Counted from the stretch's first letter, positions 26,510 through 35,746 are shown. The stretch is 64,000 nt of DNA from Deltaproteobacteria bacterium (GCA_021813445.1 JAKAKP010000151.1:1-64000), one strand, 5' to 3'. Notes: a model not told the origin generated them from the letters alone. Made by a program: numbers and translations.

Positions 26510-29500
26510 ATGAACATCTCGGCCCCTTTCATCAAAAGACCGGTAGCCACGACCCTGCTCACCATCGGCATGGCCCTGGCCGGGTTTCTGGCCTTCCGGT
26601 TTTTGCCGGTTTCCCCCCTGCCCCAGGTGGATTTTCCCACCATTACCGTGTCGGCCAACCTGCCGGGGGCGGAGCCCGATACCATGGCCACCTCGGTGGC
26701 CGCGCCCCTGGAACGCCAGTTCGGGCGCATCGCCGGGGTGACGGAGATGACCTCCGCGAGTTACCGGGGGTCAACGAGCATTACCTTGCAGTTCGAATTG
26801 AGCCGGGACATCAATGGGGCGGCCCGGGATGTCCAGGCCGCCATTAATGCGGCCCGCACTTACCTGCCCACCAATTTGCCCAGCAACCCCACCTACCGCA
26901 AGGTCAATCCCGCGGACGCCCCCATCCTGATCCTGGCCCTCACCTCCGACACCGCGGACCGGGCGAAGATGTATGATGCGGCCTCCACCATCCTGTCGCA
27001 AAAGCTCTCCCAGGTGGAGGGGGTGGGCACGGTCTTCGTGGGCGGCGGTTCCCTGCCCGCGGTCAGGGTGGAGCTGAACCCGATGACGGTTCACAAGTAC
27101 AGCCTCGGTCTCGAAGATGTACGATCCTTCCTGGGCCAGACCAACGTCAACCGGCCCAAAGGGCAATTGGCGGATGCGCAGCATTCCCGGGAAATCCGGA
27201 CCAACGATCAGCTCTTCAAGGCCGCGGAATACCGGGACCTGGTGGTGGCCTACCGCAACGGCGCGCCGGTGCGTCTGGCGGACTTAGGCGGCGTGGTGGA
27301 TTCCCTGGAGGATGTGCGCACCGAAGGCCTGTTGAACGGCAAGACCGCGGTCATGGTGATCATTTTCCGGTCGCCGGGGGCCAACATCATTGAAACGGTG
27401 GACCGGATCCGGAGCCTGCTGCCCCAACTGCGGGCCGCCATTCCCCAGGATATCGACCTCACTGTCACCGTGGACCGCAGCCCCCCCATCCGCAGTTCCC
27501 TCAAAGACGTGGAATGGACGCTGCTGATTTCCGGCACCCTGGTCATTCTGGTGGTCTTCGCGTTCCTGCGCAGCGTCCGGGCCACCATCATCCCGGGGGT
27601 GGCCGTGCCGGTGTCCATCATCAGCACCTTCGGGGTCATGTATCTCTGGGGCTATAGTGTGGACAATCTCTCCCTCATGGCCCTGACCATCGCCACCGGC
27701 TTTGTGGTGGACGACGCCATCGTGGTCATCGAGAACATCACCCGCTACCTGGAAAAAGGGGAGCCGCCGCTGCAAGCCGCGCTCCTGGGAGCCCGGGAAA
27801 TCGCGTTCACCGTCTTGTCCATGAGCGCTTCCCTGGTGGCGGTCTTTATTCCCCTGTTGTTGATGGGGGGTATGGTGGGCCGGCTGTTCCGGGAGTTCTC
27901 CGTGACCCTGTCTGCGGCCGTTGTCATTTCCCTGGTGGTTTCTTTGACCACCACCCCTATGATGTGCGCCGCGCTCCTTACTTCGGAAAAAGGGCGGACC
28001 CACGGCCGCATCTACCGGGCCAGCGAGTGGGTCTTCGAGCTGATGCGCCATACCTATGAGGTCACTCTGGGCTGGGCCTTGCGGCACCCCAGATTTATGT
28101 TCTCCCTGACGGTGCTCACTCTGGTGGTCAACATCGGCTTATTCGTTTATATCCCTAAAGGTTTCTTTCCGGAACAGGACATCGGCCGGATCACCGGCTT
28201 CATCCGGGCCTCCCAGGACATCTCGTTCCAGGCCATGCGGGCGAAGCTCAAGGAAGTGGTGGGGGTCATCCGCACCGACCCCGATGTCACTGATGTGGTG
28301 GGTTTCAGCGGGGGCCCCGGAGGCGGTGGCTCCACCACCAATACTGCCCGGATGTTCATTTCCCTGAAGCCCTTTGAGGAGCGGCGGGTCACGGCGCGCC
28401 AGATCATTGCCAGGCTGCGCCGCAAGCTGGCCCAGATTCCGGGCGCGCCCACCTACCTGCAACCGGTGCAGGATTTGCGCATCGGCGGCTTTGCCAGCGC
28501 CGCGCTCTACCAATACACCCTCCGGGGGGAAAACCTCGCAGATCTGAATACCTGGGGCCCCCAGATGTTAGAGAAGATGCGGACCTTGCCGGAATTGACC
28601 GATGTCAACAGTGACCAACAGGATAAGGGTTTGCAGTCCACCCTGGTGATCGACCGGGATACGGCCTCCCGCCTCGGCCTCTCCGCCCAGCACATCGACG
28701 ACACCCTGTATGACGCTTTCGGGCAGCGCCAGGTGGCCATCACCTACACCCCCTTAAACCAGTACCACGTGGTGATGGAGGTGGCCCCGCCCTTTTGGCA
28801 GCGCCCGGAAATCCTGCGCCAGATCTATGTGCAGTCCCCGAAAGGCGCCGAGGTGCCGCTGAGTGCGATCACGCGCTACGAGCCCACCACCGCGCCGCTG
28901 TCGGTTAATCATCTGGGGCAGTTTCCTGCAGTCACCATCTCTTTCAATCTGGCCCGGGGCGCAGCCCTGGGGGATGCGGTGGCGGCCATCGAGTCGGGCA
29001 CCCGGGAGATGGGCCTGCCCGCCAGCATCCGGGGGAGCTTTCTGGGTACCGCCGAGGCCTTCAAGGCCTCCCTGGCCAATGAGCCGTATCTGATCCTGGC
29101 CGCGCTCCTGGCGGTCTATATCGTCCTGGGCATTCTCTATGAGAGTTACGTCCACCCCATCACCATCCTCTCCACCCTGCCGTCGGCCGGGGTGGGGGCG
29201 CTGGTGGCCTTGATGCTCAGCGGCACGGAGTTGAGCATTATCGGGGTCATCGGCATCATTCTGCTCATCGGCATCGTCAAGAAGAACGGCATTATGATGG
29301 TGGACTTTGCCCTGGAGGTGGAGCGCCATGAAGGCAAGCGGCCGGAGGAGGCGATCTATGAGGCCTGTCTCCTACGCTTCCGCCCCATCATGATGACCAC
29401 CATGGCCGCGCTGCTGGGGGCGCTGCCTCTGGCGGCGGGACATGGCGCGGGCTCCGAGATGCGCCGCCCCCTGGGCATCTCCATCATCGGCGGCCTGATT

Positions 29501-29641
29501 GTCAGCCAGATGCTCACCCTGTACACCACCCCGGTGATCTATCTTTATCTGGACCGCTTCCGGCTTTGGGTCATCCGCCTGCGGGGCAAGGCAACGGCGA
29601 TGGTTGCGAGGAATAATTCTTTCTCCCCTACAGGGAAGTAG
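26510..29641 (+). CDS. RND multidrug efflux permease 2 (MdtC-like)
   Basis: A 1043-residue HAE1-family pump, clearly paralogous to the preceding one along its whole length. It begins [41 protein letters not shown], has the double-aspartate helix [27 protein letters not shown] and ends with [21 protein letters not shown]. The gap of 389 repeat-filled bases from the first pump is unusual for such an operon. A GGAGGGAAAG stretch upstream partly comes from a dispersed repeat and may act as ribosome site. The outer-membrane factor follows after 14 bases. Confidence 0.92.
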   Translation: MNISAPFIKRPVATTLLTIGMALAGFLAFRFLPVSPLPQVDFPTITVSANLPGAEPDTMATSVAAPLERQFGRIAGVTEMTSASYRGSTSITLQFELSRDINGAARDVQAAINAARTYLPTNLPSNPTYRKVNPADAPILILALTSDTADRAKMYDAASTILSQKLSQVEGVGTVFVGGGSLPAVRVELNPMTVHKYSLGLEDVRSFLGQTNVNRPKGQLADAQHSREIRTNDQLFKAAEYRDLVVAYRNGAPVRLADLGGVVDSLEDVRTEGLLNGKTAVMVIIFRSPGANIIETVDRIRSLLPQLRAAIPQDIDLTVTVDRSPPIRSSLKDVEWTLLISGTLVILVVFAFLRSVRATIIPGVAVPVSIISTFGVMYLWGYSVDNLSLMALTIATGFVVDDAIVVIENITRYLEKGEPPLQAALLGAREIAFTVLSMSASLVAVFIPLLLMGGMVGRLFREFSVTLSAAVVISLVVSLTTTPMMCAALLTSEKGRTHGRIYRASEWVFELMRHTYEVTLGWALRHPRFMFSLTVLTLVVNIGLFVYIPKGFFPEQDIGRITGFIRASQDISFQAMRAKLKEVVGVIRTDPDVTDVVGFSGGPGGGGSTTNTARMFISLKPFEERRVTARQIIARLRRKLAQIPGAPTYLQPVQDLRIGGFASAALYQYTLRGENLADLNTWGPQMLEKMRTLPELTDVNSDQQDKGLQSTLVIDRDTASRLGLSAQHIDDTLYDAFGQRQVAITYTPLNQYHVVMEVAPPFWQRPEILRQIYVQSPKGAEVPLSAITRYEPTTAPLSVNHLGQFPAVTISFNLARGAALGDAVAAIESGTREMGLPASIRGSFLGTAEAFKASLANEPYLILAALLAVYIVLGILYESYVHPITILSTLPSAGVGALVALMLSGTELSIIGVIGIILLIGIVKKNGIMMVDFALEVERHEGKRPEEAIYEACLLRFRPIMMTTMAALLGALPLAAGHGAGSEMRRPLGISIIGGLIVSQMLTLYTTPVIYLYLDRFRLWVIRLRGKATAMVARNNSFSPTGK

Positions 29642-29655
29642 GGGCATAGCTCGCT

Positions 29656-31302
29656 ATGAGACAGGGGCTTAATTCCATGTGTCTGCAAATAAAGAAAATT
29701 TTTAGACCGGGAGCCGCGCCTGGATGCCTGGTCCTGGCGCTGCCCGCGTTGATGTGGTTCCTGGCCGCCGGTTGTTCGGTGGGGCCGGATTATGTCCGGC
29801 CCCCCACTGCGGCGCCCGAGGCCTACAAGGAAAATGCCGGCTGGAAGCAGGCCCAGCCCCGGGACGAGCTGCCCCGGGGCAAGTGGTGGGAGATCTACCA
29901 AGACCCCCACTTAAACGCCCTGGAAGAACAGGTGGACATTTCCAACCAGAATATCGCCCAGGCGGAGGCGAACTTCCGCCAGGCTTTGGCCCTGATCCGG
30001 GTCTCCCGGGCCGGGTATTTTCCCACGCTCACCGGCGGGCCTTCCTGGTCCCGCTTCAGGAGATCGGAGAATCTCGGGAGCAGTAATCGGAACCTGGCTG
30101 GAGCCTCTGGGACTGGTGTAAGCTCCGGCACTATCAGCACCTCTCCGGGTGCCACCCTGGAAGACTACCTGCTGAATTTCAACGCCGCCTGGGAACTGGA
30201 CATCTGGGGCAAGGTGCGCCGCAGCGTGGAGTCCAGCAAAGCCAGCGCCCAGGCCAGCGCCGCCAATATTGAGGTGGCGCGCCTGAGCGCCCAGGCCACT
30301 CTGGCCCAAAGCTATTTTCAACTCCGATCCCTGGATGAGCAAAAACGACTGCTGGACGACGTTGCTCTTGATTTCCAAAAGATTCTCGATCGGACCAAGA
30401 ACCGTTATGCCAGCGGCGTGGCTTCCCGGAACGACGTGGCCCTGGCGGAAACCCAGCTCAAGAATACCCAGGCCCAGGCCATTGACCTGGGGGTGCAACG
30501 GGCCCAACTGGAACACGCCATCGCCACCTTGCTGGGCAAGCCGGCCTCGGTCTTTTCCATTCCTAAGGCCCCGCTAAACCAGAGCATTCCGCCCATTCCC
30601 GCGGGGGTGCCGTCGGCATTGTTGGAACGCCGCCCCGACATCGCCGCCGCGGAGCGGACCATGGCCGCGGCCAACGCCCAGATCGGCGTGGCCATGGCGG
30701 CCTATTATCCCACCATCACCTTGAGCGCCACCACTGGTTTTGAGGCCGCCACCACGCCCCTGTGGTTTACTTGGCCCAGCCGCTTCTGGTCCCTGGGCGC
30801 GGCCGCGGCCCAGACCCTCTTCCAGGGCGGGGCGCTGGTAGCCCAGACCGACGCGGCCCGGGCCGCCTATGACGCCACGGTGGCCGCTTATCGCCAGACC
30901 GTGCTCACCGGCTTTCAAGAGGTGGAAGACAATCTGGCGGCGCTACGGATTCTGGAGCACGAAGCCAAGGTTCAGGACGAGGCGGTCAAGGCGGCGAAAC
31001 TATCCGTCACCCTAAGCACCAACCAGTATCAGGCCGGGACCATCAGCGTCCTGGACCTGCTGGTGGTGGTGACCAACGCCCGGAACAACGAAAGGACCGC
31101 TGCGGTTATCCAGGGCAACCGCTTGAGCGCCAGTGCGCTCCTGATCAAGGCCCTGGGCGGGGGCTGGCAGGCGTCCGACTTGCCGGAAGTGGCCACCTGG
31201 ATGCCGGAGACCAAAGCCAAGGTCTGGGAAACAAAAAAGAGCCCAACAAACCGGGAACCTGCTGCGGGGGGAAAGGCAGCGAGGAGAGGTAATATTCAAT
31301 AA
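29656..31302 (+). CDS. NodT-family outer membrane efflux lipoprotein
   Basis: Trimeric outer-membrane channel of the tripartite pump. The 548-residue precursor has a lipoprotein signal ending in FLAAGCSVGPDYVRP, the hallmark start of NodT/OprM proteins. It then carries two OEP repeats, e.g. AAWELDIWGKVRRSVESSKASAQAS and ERRPDIAAAERTMAAANAQIGVAMAAYYPTITLSA. An internal ATG at 29677 is an alternative start. It is the last gene of the adaptor-pump-pump-channel operon and is followed by a strong terminator. Confidence 0.9.
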   Translation: MRQGLNSMCLQIKKIFRPGAAPGCLVLALPALMWFLAAGCSVGPDYVRPPTAAPEAYKENAGWKQAQPRDELPRGKWWEIYQDPHLNALEEQVDISNQNIAQAEANFRQALALIRVSRAGYFPTLTGGPSWSRFRRSENLGSSNRNLAGASGTGVSSGTISTSPGATLEDYLLNFNAAWELDIWGKVRRSVESSKASAQASAANIEVARLSAQATLAQSYFQLRSLDEQKRLLDDVALDFQKILDRTKNRYASGVASRNDVALAETQLKNTQAQAIDLGVQRAQLEHAIATLLGKPASVFSIPKAPLNQSIPPIPAGVPSALLERRPDIAAAERTMAAANAQIGVAMAAYYPTITLSATTGFEAATTPLWFTWPSRFWSLGAAAAQTLFQGGALVAQTDAARAAYDATVAAYRQTVLTGFQEVEDNLAALRILEHEAKVQDEAVKAAKLSVTLSTNQYQAGTISVLDLLVVVTNARNNERTAAVIQGNRLSASALLIKALGGGWQASDLPEVATWMPETKAKVWETKKSPTNREPAAGGKAARRGNIQ

Positions 31303-31303
31303 A

Positions 31304-31336
31304 AAGGGTTACGGCCTCAGTCCGTAACCCTTGGTT
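31304..31336 (+). terminator. Rho-independent terminator after the efflux operon
   Basis: AAGGGTTACGG CCTCAG TCCGTAACCCTT forms an 11-bp hairpin followed by GGTTTTCT, with A's on the other side, so it can act in both directions. On the minus strand it would follow tRNA-Val(CAC). Confidence 0.8.
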
Positions 31337-31340
31337 TTCT

Positions 31341-31415
31341 TGGTAGGCGGTACTGGATTTGAACCAGTGACTTCCACCGTGTGAGGATGGCACTCTACCG
31401 CTGAGTTAACCGCCC
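31341..31415 (-). tRNA. tRNA-Val (anticodon CAC)
   Basis: The reverse complement folds as a full cloverleaf: acceptor GGGCGGT pairs with ACCGCCT, D arm ACTCAGCGGTAGAGT, anticodon arm CCATC-CTCACAC-GGTGG with anticodon CAC, and T arm ACTGGTTCAAATCCAGT. CCA is encoded. It reads GTG valine codons. Confidence 0.93.
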
Positions 31416-31560
31416 AGAATGTGTCTCTATTTTTTAATCCAAAAAATCTCTTTTGGCAAGTCCCCAGCGCGGCCAGGGGGGAGATTTTGGGGGAATAAGG
31501 AGGGGAGAAACCTGCATGTGCGGAGTTGCCAGAAGTCTTCCCCCGCATGGGCGCTGAGAA

Positions 31561-31604
31561 ACAAAAGGGGCAAGGTAGCGGCGTCTTGCCGGTGTCCTTG
31601 CCCC
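31561..31604 (-). terminator. Rho-independent terminator downstream of the L,D-transpeptidase gene
   Basis: On the minus strand GGGGCAAGG...CCTTGCCCC is followed by TTTTGTTT. It lies just after the stop of the gene at 31625. Confidence 0.65.
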
Positions 31605-31624
31605 ATTTCTTAAATTACTCAATC

Positions 31625-32257
31625 TTACTTATTAATCACCACCAGGGTTCTGCGATCGATCATCGGGTAGATTTCTTCCAGATCCGGGTTCAGGAGAGAG
31701 ATGCAGCCCTTGGTCCAATTCATGCCCGTCAGGTTCCTCTCAGGATACTCGGTGCCGTGGATGCCCACTGAGCCGCCGATATTCGCATCCGGGGGCACTT
31801 TCCCCGCCAGTTTGGCCCGGTCGAATTTTATCCAGTTTTTGGTGTTGGGGTAATCCAGGAGGATGAAATAGGACCACCTCTGGTGAGGGTATTTGGTCAC
31901 CACATGATAGACGCCTTCGGGAGTGCAGGTGTCGCCCTGACACAACTTATCGTTGTAAGGATCGTTACCCAGAACGACATTATAGGTCTTAAGAGGAGTG
32001 AGGCCATGGTACATGGTAAGTTTACGGGCTAATTTATGCACGAAGACGATCGTGGGTTTGTCGCCGTTGGTGTAGCCGTTTTTGCTCATCACCTTCTGCA
32101 GATATTTTTGATCCGCGGTCAGCTTGGTGTGGGGGGGCTCATACGCCGGCAGAGGCGCTTCCAGGGAGGCTTCCGGTGGTTTGACCGGTTGCCCGCCACA
32201 ACCGGCGATCAGCACGAAGAGAAAGAGAAATAGTAGAGCGCTCACGAAGTTACGCAT
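31625..32257 (-). CDS. L,D-transpeptidase (YkuD domain) lipoprotein
   Basis: ATG at 32255-32257 gives a precursor with the lipobox FVLIAGCGG. The mature protein has a short linker and a YkuD domain (about residues 65-210) with the strand IVFVHKLARKLTMYHG and the active site GIHGTEYPERN...WTKGCISLLNPD. The catalytic cysteine is conserved in KGCISL, though the usual SHGC serine-histidine is replaced by T-K. Such enzymes crosslink peptidoglycan via meso-diaminopimelate or attach lipoproteins. The ORF track start (TTG at 32275) is less likely. The variant suggests a divergent subfamily. Confidence 0.82.
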   Translation of the reverse strand: MRNFVSALLFLFLFVLIAGCGGQPVKPPEASLEAPLPAYEPPHTKLTADQKYLQKVMSKNGYTNGDKPTIVFVHKLARKLTMYHGLTPLKTYNVVLGNDPYNDKLCQGDTCTPEGVYHVVTKYPHQRWSYFILLDYPNTKNWIKFDRAKLAGKVPPDANIGGSVGIHGTEYPERNLTGMNWTKGCISLLNPDLEEIYPMIDRRTLVVINK

Positions 32258-32475
32258 GGCAGTTGCATCCCCCAAACGATAACATTAAAATAGTTAGAAG
32301 CCACTATAGCAAAGATAAGGTCTATTGGCAACACCGTTTTTCTTGCAGAATCATGATTTTTCTAGCATATTGCCAATGATACTATATCCCTAATAAATAC
32401 CATCAATTTGCCGTCCAATTTGTTAAAAGATATTGAAAGGTTAGTTGGTGGTCAGAAACGGCAACCTTTAACTAT

Positions 32476-32997
32476 ATGGCTCTAAATCTGATCATTGACG
32501 GCTATAATCTGATTAGGCAGTCTCCTTACTTGCAGGAGATCGACGCCCGGGAACTGGAGGCCGGCCGGGAGGCTCTGCTGGCCAGCCTGGCCCTGTACCG
32601 GCAGTCCCGCCCCGGTCACAAAATCACGGTGGTCTTTGACGGCTGGGACCAAGGGGGCTGGAAAGAATCCCGGGACCGGCGCGCCGGCATGACCATCATC
32701 TATTCCCGGCGGGGAGAGAAGGCCGACGAAGTGATCAAACGCCTCCTGGAGAAGGAACGCTCCCGGGCGATAGTGGTGAGTTCCGACCGGGAGTTGCAGG
32801 ATTATGCCGACCGGGTCGGCGCCGCCTGGATCAGCGCTCCCCAATTTGAGGCCTCCCACCTCCGGGGCGCCGCGGGTCCCGGTCCCGCAGCCGAGGCGGA
32901 GGAAGCAGAGTATCTGCCGCGGCCGTCCAAGAAAGGCCCGGCGCACCGGGCCCCCAAACGCCAGCGGCAGCGCCAGCAACGCTTAAAGAAGCTGTAG
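32476..32997 (+). CDS. NYN-domain endoribonuclease (YacP/Rae1-like)
   Basis: A 173-residue PIN-like NYN-domain protein. Conserved acidic residues are in LIIDGYNLIRQ (first Asp), KITVVFDGWD (second), GEKADEVIKRLLEKE (third) and IVVSSDRELQDYADRVGA (fourth), as in YacP/Rae1, a ribosome-associated mRNA endonuclease in Bacillus. The C-terminal 35 residues are basic (PKRQRQRQQRLKKL), suitable for RNA contact. It is monocistronic; upstream 200 bases are AT-rich and may hold its promoter. Confidence 0.78.
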   Translation: MALNLIIDGYNLIRQSPYLQEIDARELEAGREALLASLALYRQSRPGHKITVVFDGWDQGGWKESRDRRAGMTIIYSRRGEKADEVIKRLLEKERSRAIVVSSDRELQDYADRVGAAWISAPQFEASHLRGAAGPGPAAEAEEAEYLPRPSKKGPAHRAPKRQRQRQQRLKKL

Positions 32998-33082
32998 GCG
33001 CGGACCTGGGGGGCCGCCCGGGCATGAGGGCAGGCACGTCTATCCCAATACTGGAGAGAAAGCTCGCGGGATCAGCTTTTAA

Positions 33083-33212
33083 CAAGTTCGCTTCTTTGAG
33101 CAGTATATCAAGAAGATCGGCGTGCATCGGCGGCTAATATTTAACCGCCGATAAACGCCGATGAACGCCGTTGATTCTGCCAGTTTGTTGCATGTCAATA
33201 TGAATTTGGTAT
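33083..33212. mobile_element. MITE-like element, family B, degenerate second copy
   Basis: The core CGGCGTGCATCGGCGGC and the right end AATATGAATTTGGTAT match the element at 11252-11395. The left terminus is decayed (AACAAGTTCGCTTC). Its right end touches the stop codon (TAA, 33212-33214 complement) of the response regulator gene, so insertion happened exactly at the gene end. Confidence 0.6.
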
Positions 33213-33856
33213 TAATCCAGGGAGGAAAGCCCTTCCCGGATGGCGTATTTGGTAAGTTCGGCGACGCTGAAGATTTGCAGCTTGTGCATGATCTGCATGC
33301 GGTGGGTCTCCACTGTCTTGATGCTGATATTGAGGTGGTCCGCGATCTGCCGGGAGCTTTTGCCTTCGGCCATGAGCTGCAATACTTCCCGTTCCCGGGG
33401 AGACAACACGGAAAAGACCGACTCGTCGCCGCCGCCCTGGAGATAATCCTTGATGACCACATTGGCGATCTCGGTGCTGAGGTAGATTTTGTTGGTGAGC
33501 ACCATGCGGATGGCCGTGGCCAGTTCCTCGAAAGCCGAGTCTTTCAGCAGATAGCCGCTGGCGCCGGCCTTGAGCATGTTCATGACAAAGCGCCGGTCGG
33601 AGTGCATGGACAGGCCGATGACCTTGACTCCGGGACATTCCGCCAGGACCTGGCGGGTGGCTTCGATGCCGTTTAAATCCGGCATGCCCACGTCCATAAT
33701 GACCACCTGGGGCGAGAGTTCCCGGGCCAGGCGCACGGCCATGCGGCCGTCATCCGCCTCGCCCAGCACCTCGATGTCGGCTTCTTTCTCCAGCATGGTG
33801 CGCAGCCCTTGCCGGACGATCTTGTGGTCATCTGCCAAAATGATCTTGATGGGCAT
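33212..33856 (-). CDS. NarL/FixJ-type response regulator
   Basis: A 214-residue regulator: receiver domain (residues 1-125; IILADDHKIVRQGL, phospho-aspartate in VVIMDVGMPDLNG, lysine in GYLLKDSAFEEL) and a LuxR-type DNA-binding domain (VLSPREREVLQLMAEGKSSRQIADHLNISIKTVETHRMQIMHKL). It lies 1 base after the kinase gene and is its likely partner. Its receiver is paralogous to the receiver fused to that kinase. A MITE touches its stop codon. Confidence 0.92.
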   Translation of the reverse strand: MPIKIILADDHKIVRQGLRTMLEKEADIEVLGEADDGRMAVRLARELSPQVVIMDVGMPDLNGIEATRQVLAECPGVKVIGLSMHSDRRFVMNMLKAGASGYLLKDSAFEELATAIRMVLTNKIYLSTEIANVVIKDYLQGGGDESVFSVLSPREREVLQLMAEGKSSRQIADHLNISIKTVETHRMQIMHKLQIFSVAELTKYAIREGLSSLD

Positions 33857-33857
33857 G

Positions 33858-35354
33858 TCAGGACACCTGCAATTTATTATCTTCCTCCCAGAGGGGGATC
33901 AGCAGAGAGACCGTGGTCCCCTGGGCCGGTGCGGATTCCACCTGCAGCCGCCCGCCCAGATGATGCAGCCTTTCTTTGATGCTGAAGAGGCCGAAACCGC
34001 CGGTCTTTACTTCCGTCCCGGGGGGGGCGGGGATAAAACCGATTCCGTCGTCCTTGACCTCGATGTTCAGGTTTTGTCCTTGGCGGCCGAGGCGTACCCA
34101 GAGGTTCTGGGCCCGGCCATGTTTGACGGAGTTTAGCATCAGTTCCCGCACCACCTTGAAGACCAGGGCCCGGGTTTCGCTGTCAATGGGCCGGGGTTCT
34201 TCATCCCGTTGCACCTCCACGTGGAGGCCGTGCTGCTCTTGCAGGTATTCGCCGAACCATTCCAGGGCCGGCTCCAATCCCAGCTCATAGAGAATGGGCG
34301 GGCTGAGTTCAAAAGTCAGGGAGCGGGTGGACTTGATCACGGTCTCCACCAGGTCCCGCACTTCATTCACCGGCACCTCCAGATCCGTGCCCGCGGCCTT
34401 CACCCCCAGGGCCCCCAGCTTGATCTGGGTCAGGGCCAGGAGCTGGCCGATATGGTCATGAAGTTCCGTGGCCAGGGTGCGCCTTTCCCTTTCCTCGGCT
34501 ATGGATAGTTGCGAGGCCAGGGAACGCAGCTGCTCCTGATAATTGCGGATCTGCTCTTCGGCCTCCTTTTGGGGGGTCAGGTTCTCCACCATGACCACCG
34601 CAAATTGGGTTTCCCCGGCGCTGTTCTTGACCAGAGAGACGGTAACCCGCCCCCAGAGCATGCGGCTGTGCCGGGTGACCAGGCGGCTTTCCAGGGCGAA
34701 GAAGGGGCAGGCGCCGGACAGCAACTGTTGCCAGGAATCCTGGTAAGCGGCGGCGGTATCAGGGGGGAGCACTACGGTGAAGGACAAGTTGCGCAGCTCC
34801 TCCCGGCTGAATCCCAGCATTTCCTGGAGGGCCGGATTACTCTCCACCAGATGCCCCTGCAAATCGAGCAGGGCGATGCCGGCAGTGGCCCCTTCAAAAA
34901 TGGCGCGGGAGCGCGCCTCGCTTTCCCGGAGAGCCATAATATACTCTTTGATCACCAAATCGGACACCCCTGCACCAAGGAAGGTTCTGTTGGCCGCCAC
35001 CTCGCGCACCGCCCGGGTCAGCTCTTCAAAGACGCAGTCTTTGAGAAGATAGGCGGAAGCGCCGGTTTTTAACATATTCAAGGCGAAGCGCCGGTCGGCA
35101 TGCGTGGACAGGGCAATGATTTTGACGGCGGCCGAAGTAGCCAGAATCCGGCGGGTTATCTCCAGACTGCTCAGATCAGGCATGGTCACGTCCAGAATGA
35201 CCACGTGGGGAGAAAGCTTCTGGGCCAGGTCGATGGTGGTCTGCCCGTCTTCCGCCTCCGCCACTATTTCTAGGTCCTTCTCCCCTGCCAGCAGCGTATA
35301 AAGACCTTGGCGCACGAGGCGATGGGGATCAGCCAGAAGAACTTTAATAGCCAT
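33858..35354 (-). CDS. Hybrid REC-PAS-histidine kinase (NarX/DegS-type HisKA_3)
   Basis: A 498-residue cytoplasmic protein. Residues 1-125 are a NarL-like receiver (VLLADPHRLVRQGLYTLLAG, aspartate in VVILDVTMPDLSS, lysine in AYLLKDCVFEEL). Residues 140-265 form a PAS domain (IFEGATAGIALLDLQGHLVESNPALQEMLGFSREEL). The dimerisation box has the histidine in EERERRTLATELHDHIGQLLALTQIKLGAL, and a GHKL ATPase ends in GGFGLFSIKERLHHLGG. The N-terminal receiver is unusual for a DegS-like kinase. It appears to have come from the partner regulator by duplication and fusion. It likely phosphorylates its own receiver and the downstream NarL-type regulator. Confidence 0.9.
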   Translation of the reverse strand: MAIKVLLADPHRLVRQGLYTLLAGEKDLEIVAEAEDGQTTIDLAQKLSPHVVILDVTMPDLSSLEITRRILATSAAVKIIALSTHADRRFALNMLKTGASAYLLKDCVFEELTRAVREVAANRTFLGAGVSDLVIKEYIMALRESEARSRAIFEGATAGIALLDLQGHLVESNPALQEMLGFSREELRNLSFTVVLPPDTAAAYQDSWQQLLSGACPFFALESRLVTRHSRMLWGRVTVSLVKNSAGETQFAVVMVENLTPQKEAEEQIRNYQEQLRSLASQLSIAEERERRTLATELHDHIGQLLALTQIKLGALGVKAAGTDLEVPVNEVRDLVETVIKSTRSLTFELSPPILYELGLEPALEWFGEYLQEQHGLHVEVQRDEEPRPIDSETRALVFKVVRELMLNSVKHGRAQNLWVRLGRQGQNLNIEVKDDGIGFIPAPPGTEVKTGGFGLFSIKERLHHLGGRLQVESAPAQGTTVSLLIPLWEEDNKLQVS

Positions 35355-35506
35355 AATAATTCCTTAAACAGCGGCCGCGGGTCCAGGCGGCGCTTTGCGC
35401 GCCAGGGCCTGCGGCCACCATTAGATTATTAAGACATTCCTTGTCCCGCGTCCATAAAAATTCTTAACCTGCGTCTCTATGGGGGCAGCCGGCCTCCGCC
35501 GGGCTC

Positions 35507-35656
35507 CTAAAAAAGGGTGTAAATAAACGGGGCCACGGCCGAGCCGCTGGCGAACACGAGCAAGGTTCCGAAGAACAACAGCACTAAGGTCAGGGGCAGC
35601 AGCCAGAATTTCTTGCGCTCTCTCATGAACCCCCACAAGTCTCGCAGAAAACCCAT
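35507..35656 (-). CDS. DUF5989-family small membrane protein (49 aa)
   Basis: Too short for the ORF track. From ATG at 35654-35656 it encodes MGFLRDLWGFMRERKKFWLL then one hydrophobic helix (LTLVLLFFGTLLVF) and the end GSAVAPFIYTLF. This matches the DUF5989 pattern: a basic amphipathic start, one helix and the conserved SAVAPFIYTLF-type end. Such proteins usually lie beside SxtJ-like and carbamoyltransferase genes; neither is here. There is a weak AGGAGAGG-like site upstream. Function unknown. Confidence 0.75.
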   Translation of the reverse strand: MGFLRDLWGFMRERKKFWLLPLTLVLLFFGTLLVFASGSAVAPFIYTLF

Positions 35657-35746
35657 GTACCTCTCCTTTGCGGCCGGCGCCCGCCCCGCGGCGACCCCTA
35701 AACGGGTCCGCGGTTTCTGGCCTGCCGGCGTCTTGGTTAATTGGCA

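Noticed and set aside
35385-35420. Possible GEMM riboswitch string GCGCTTTGCGCGCC
   Set aside because: Only a short palindrome; the conserved GEMM core is absent.
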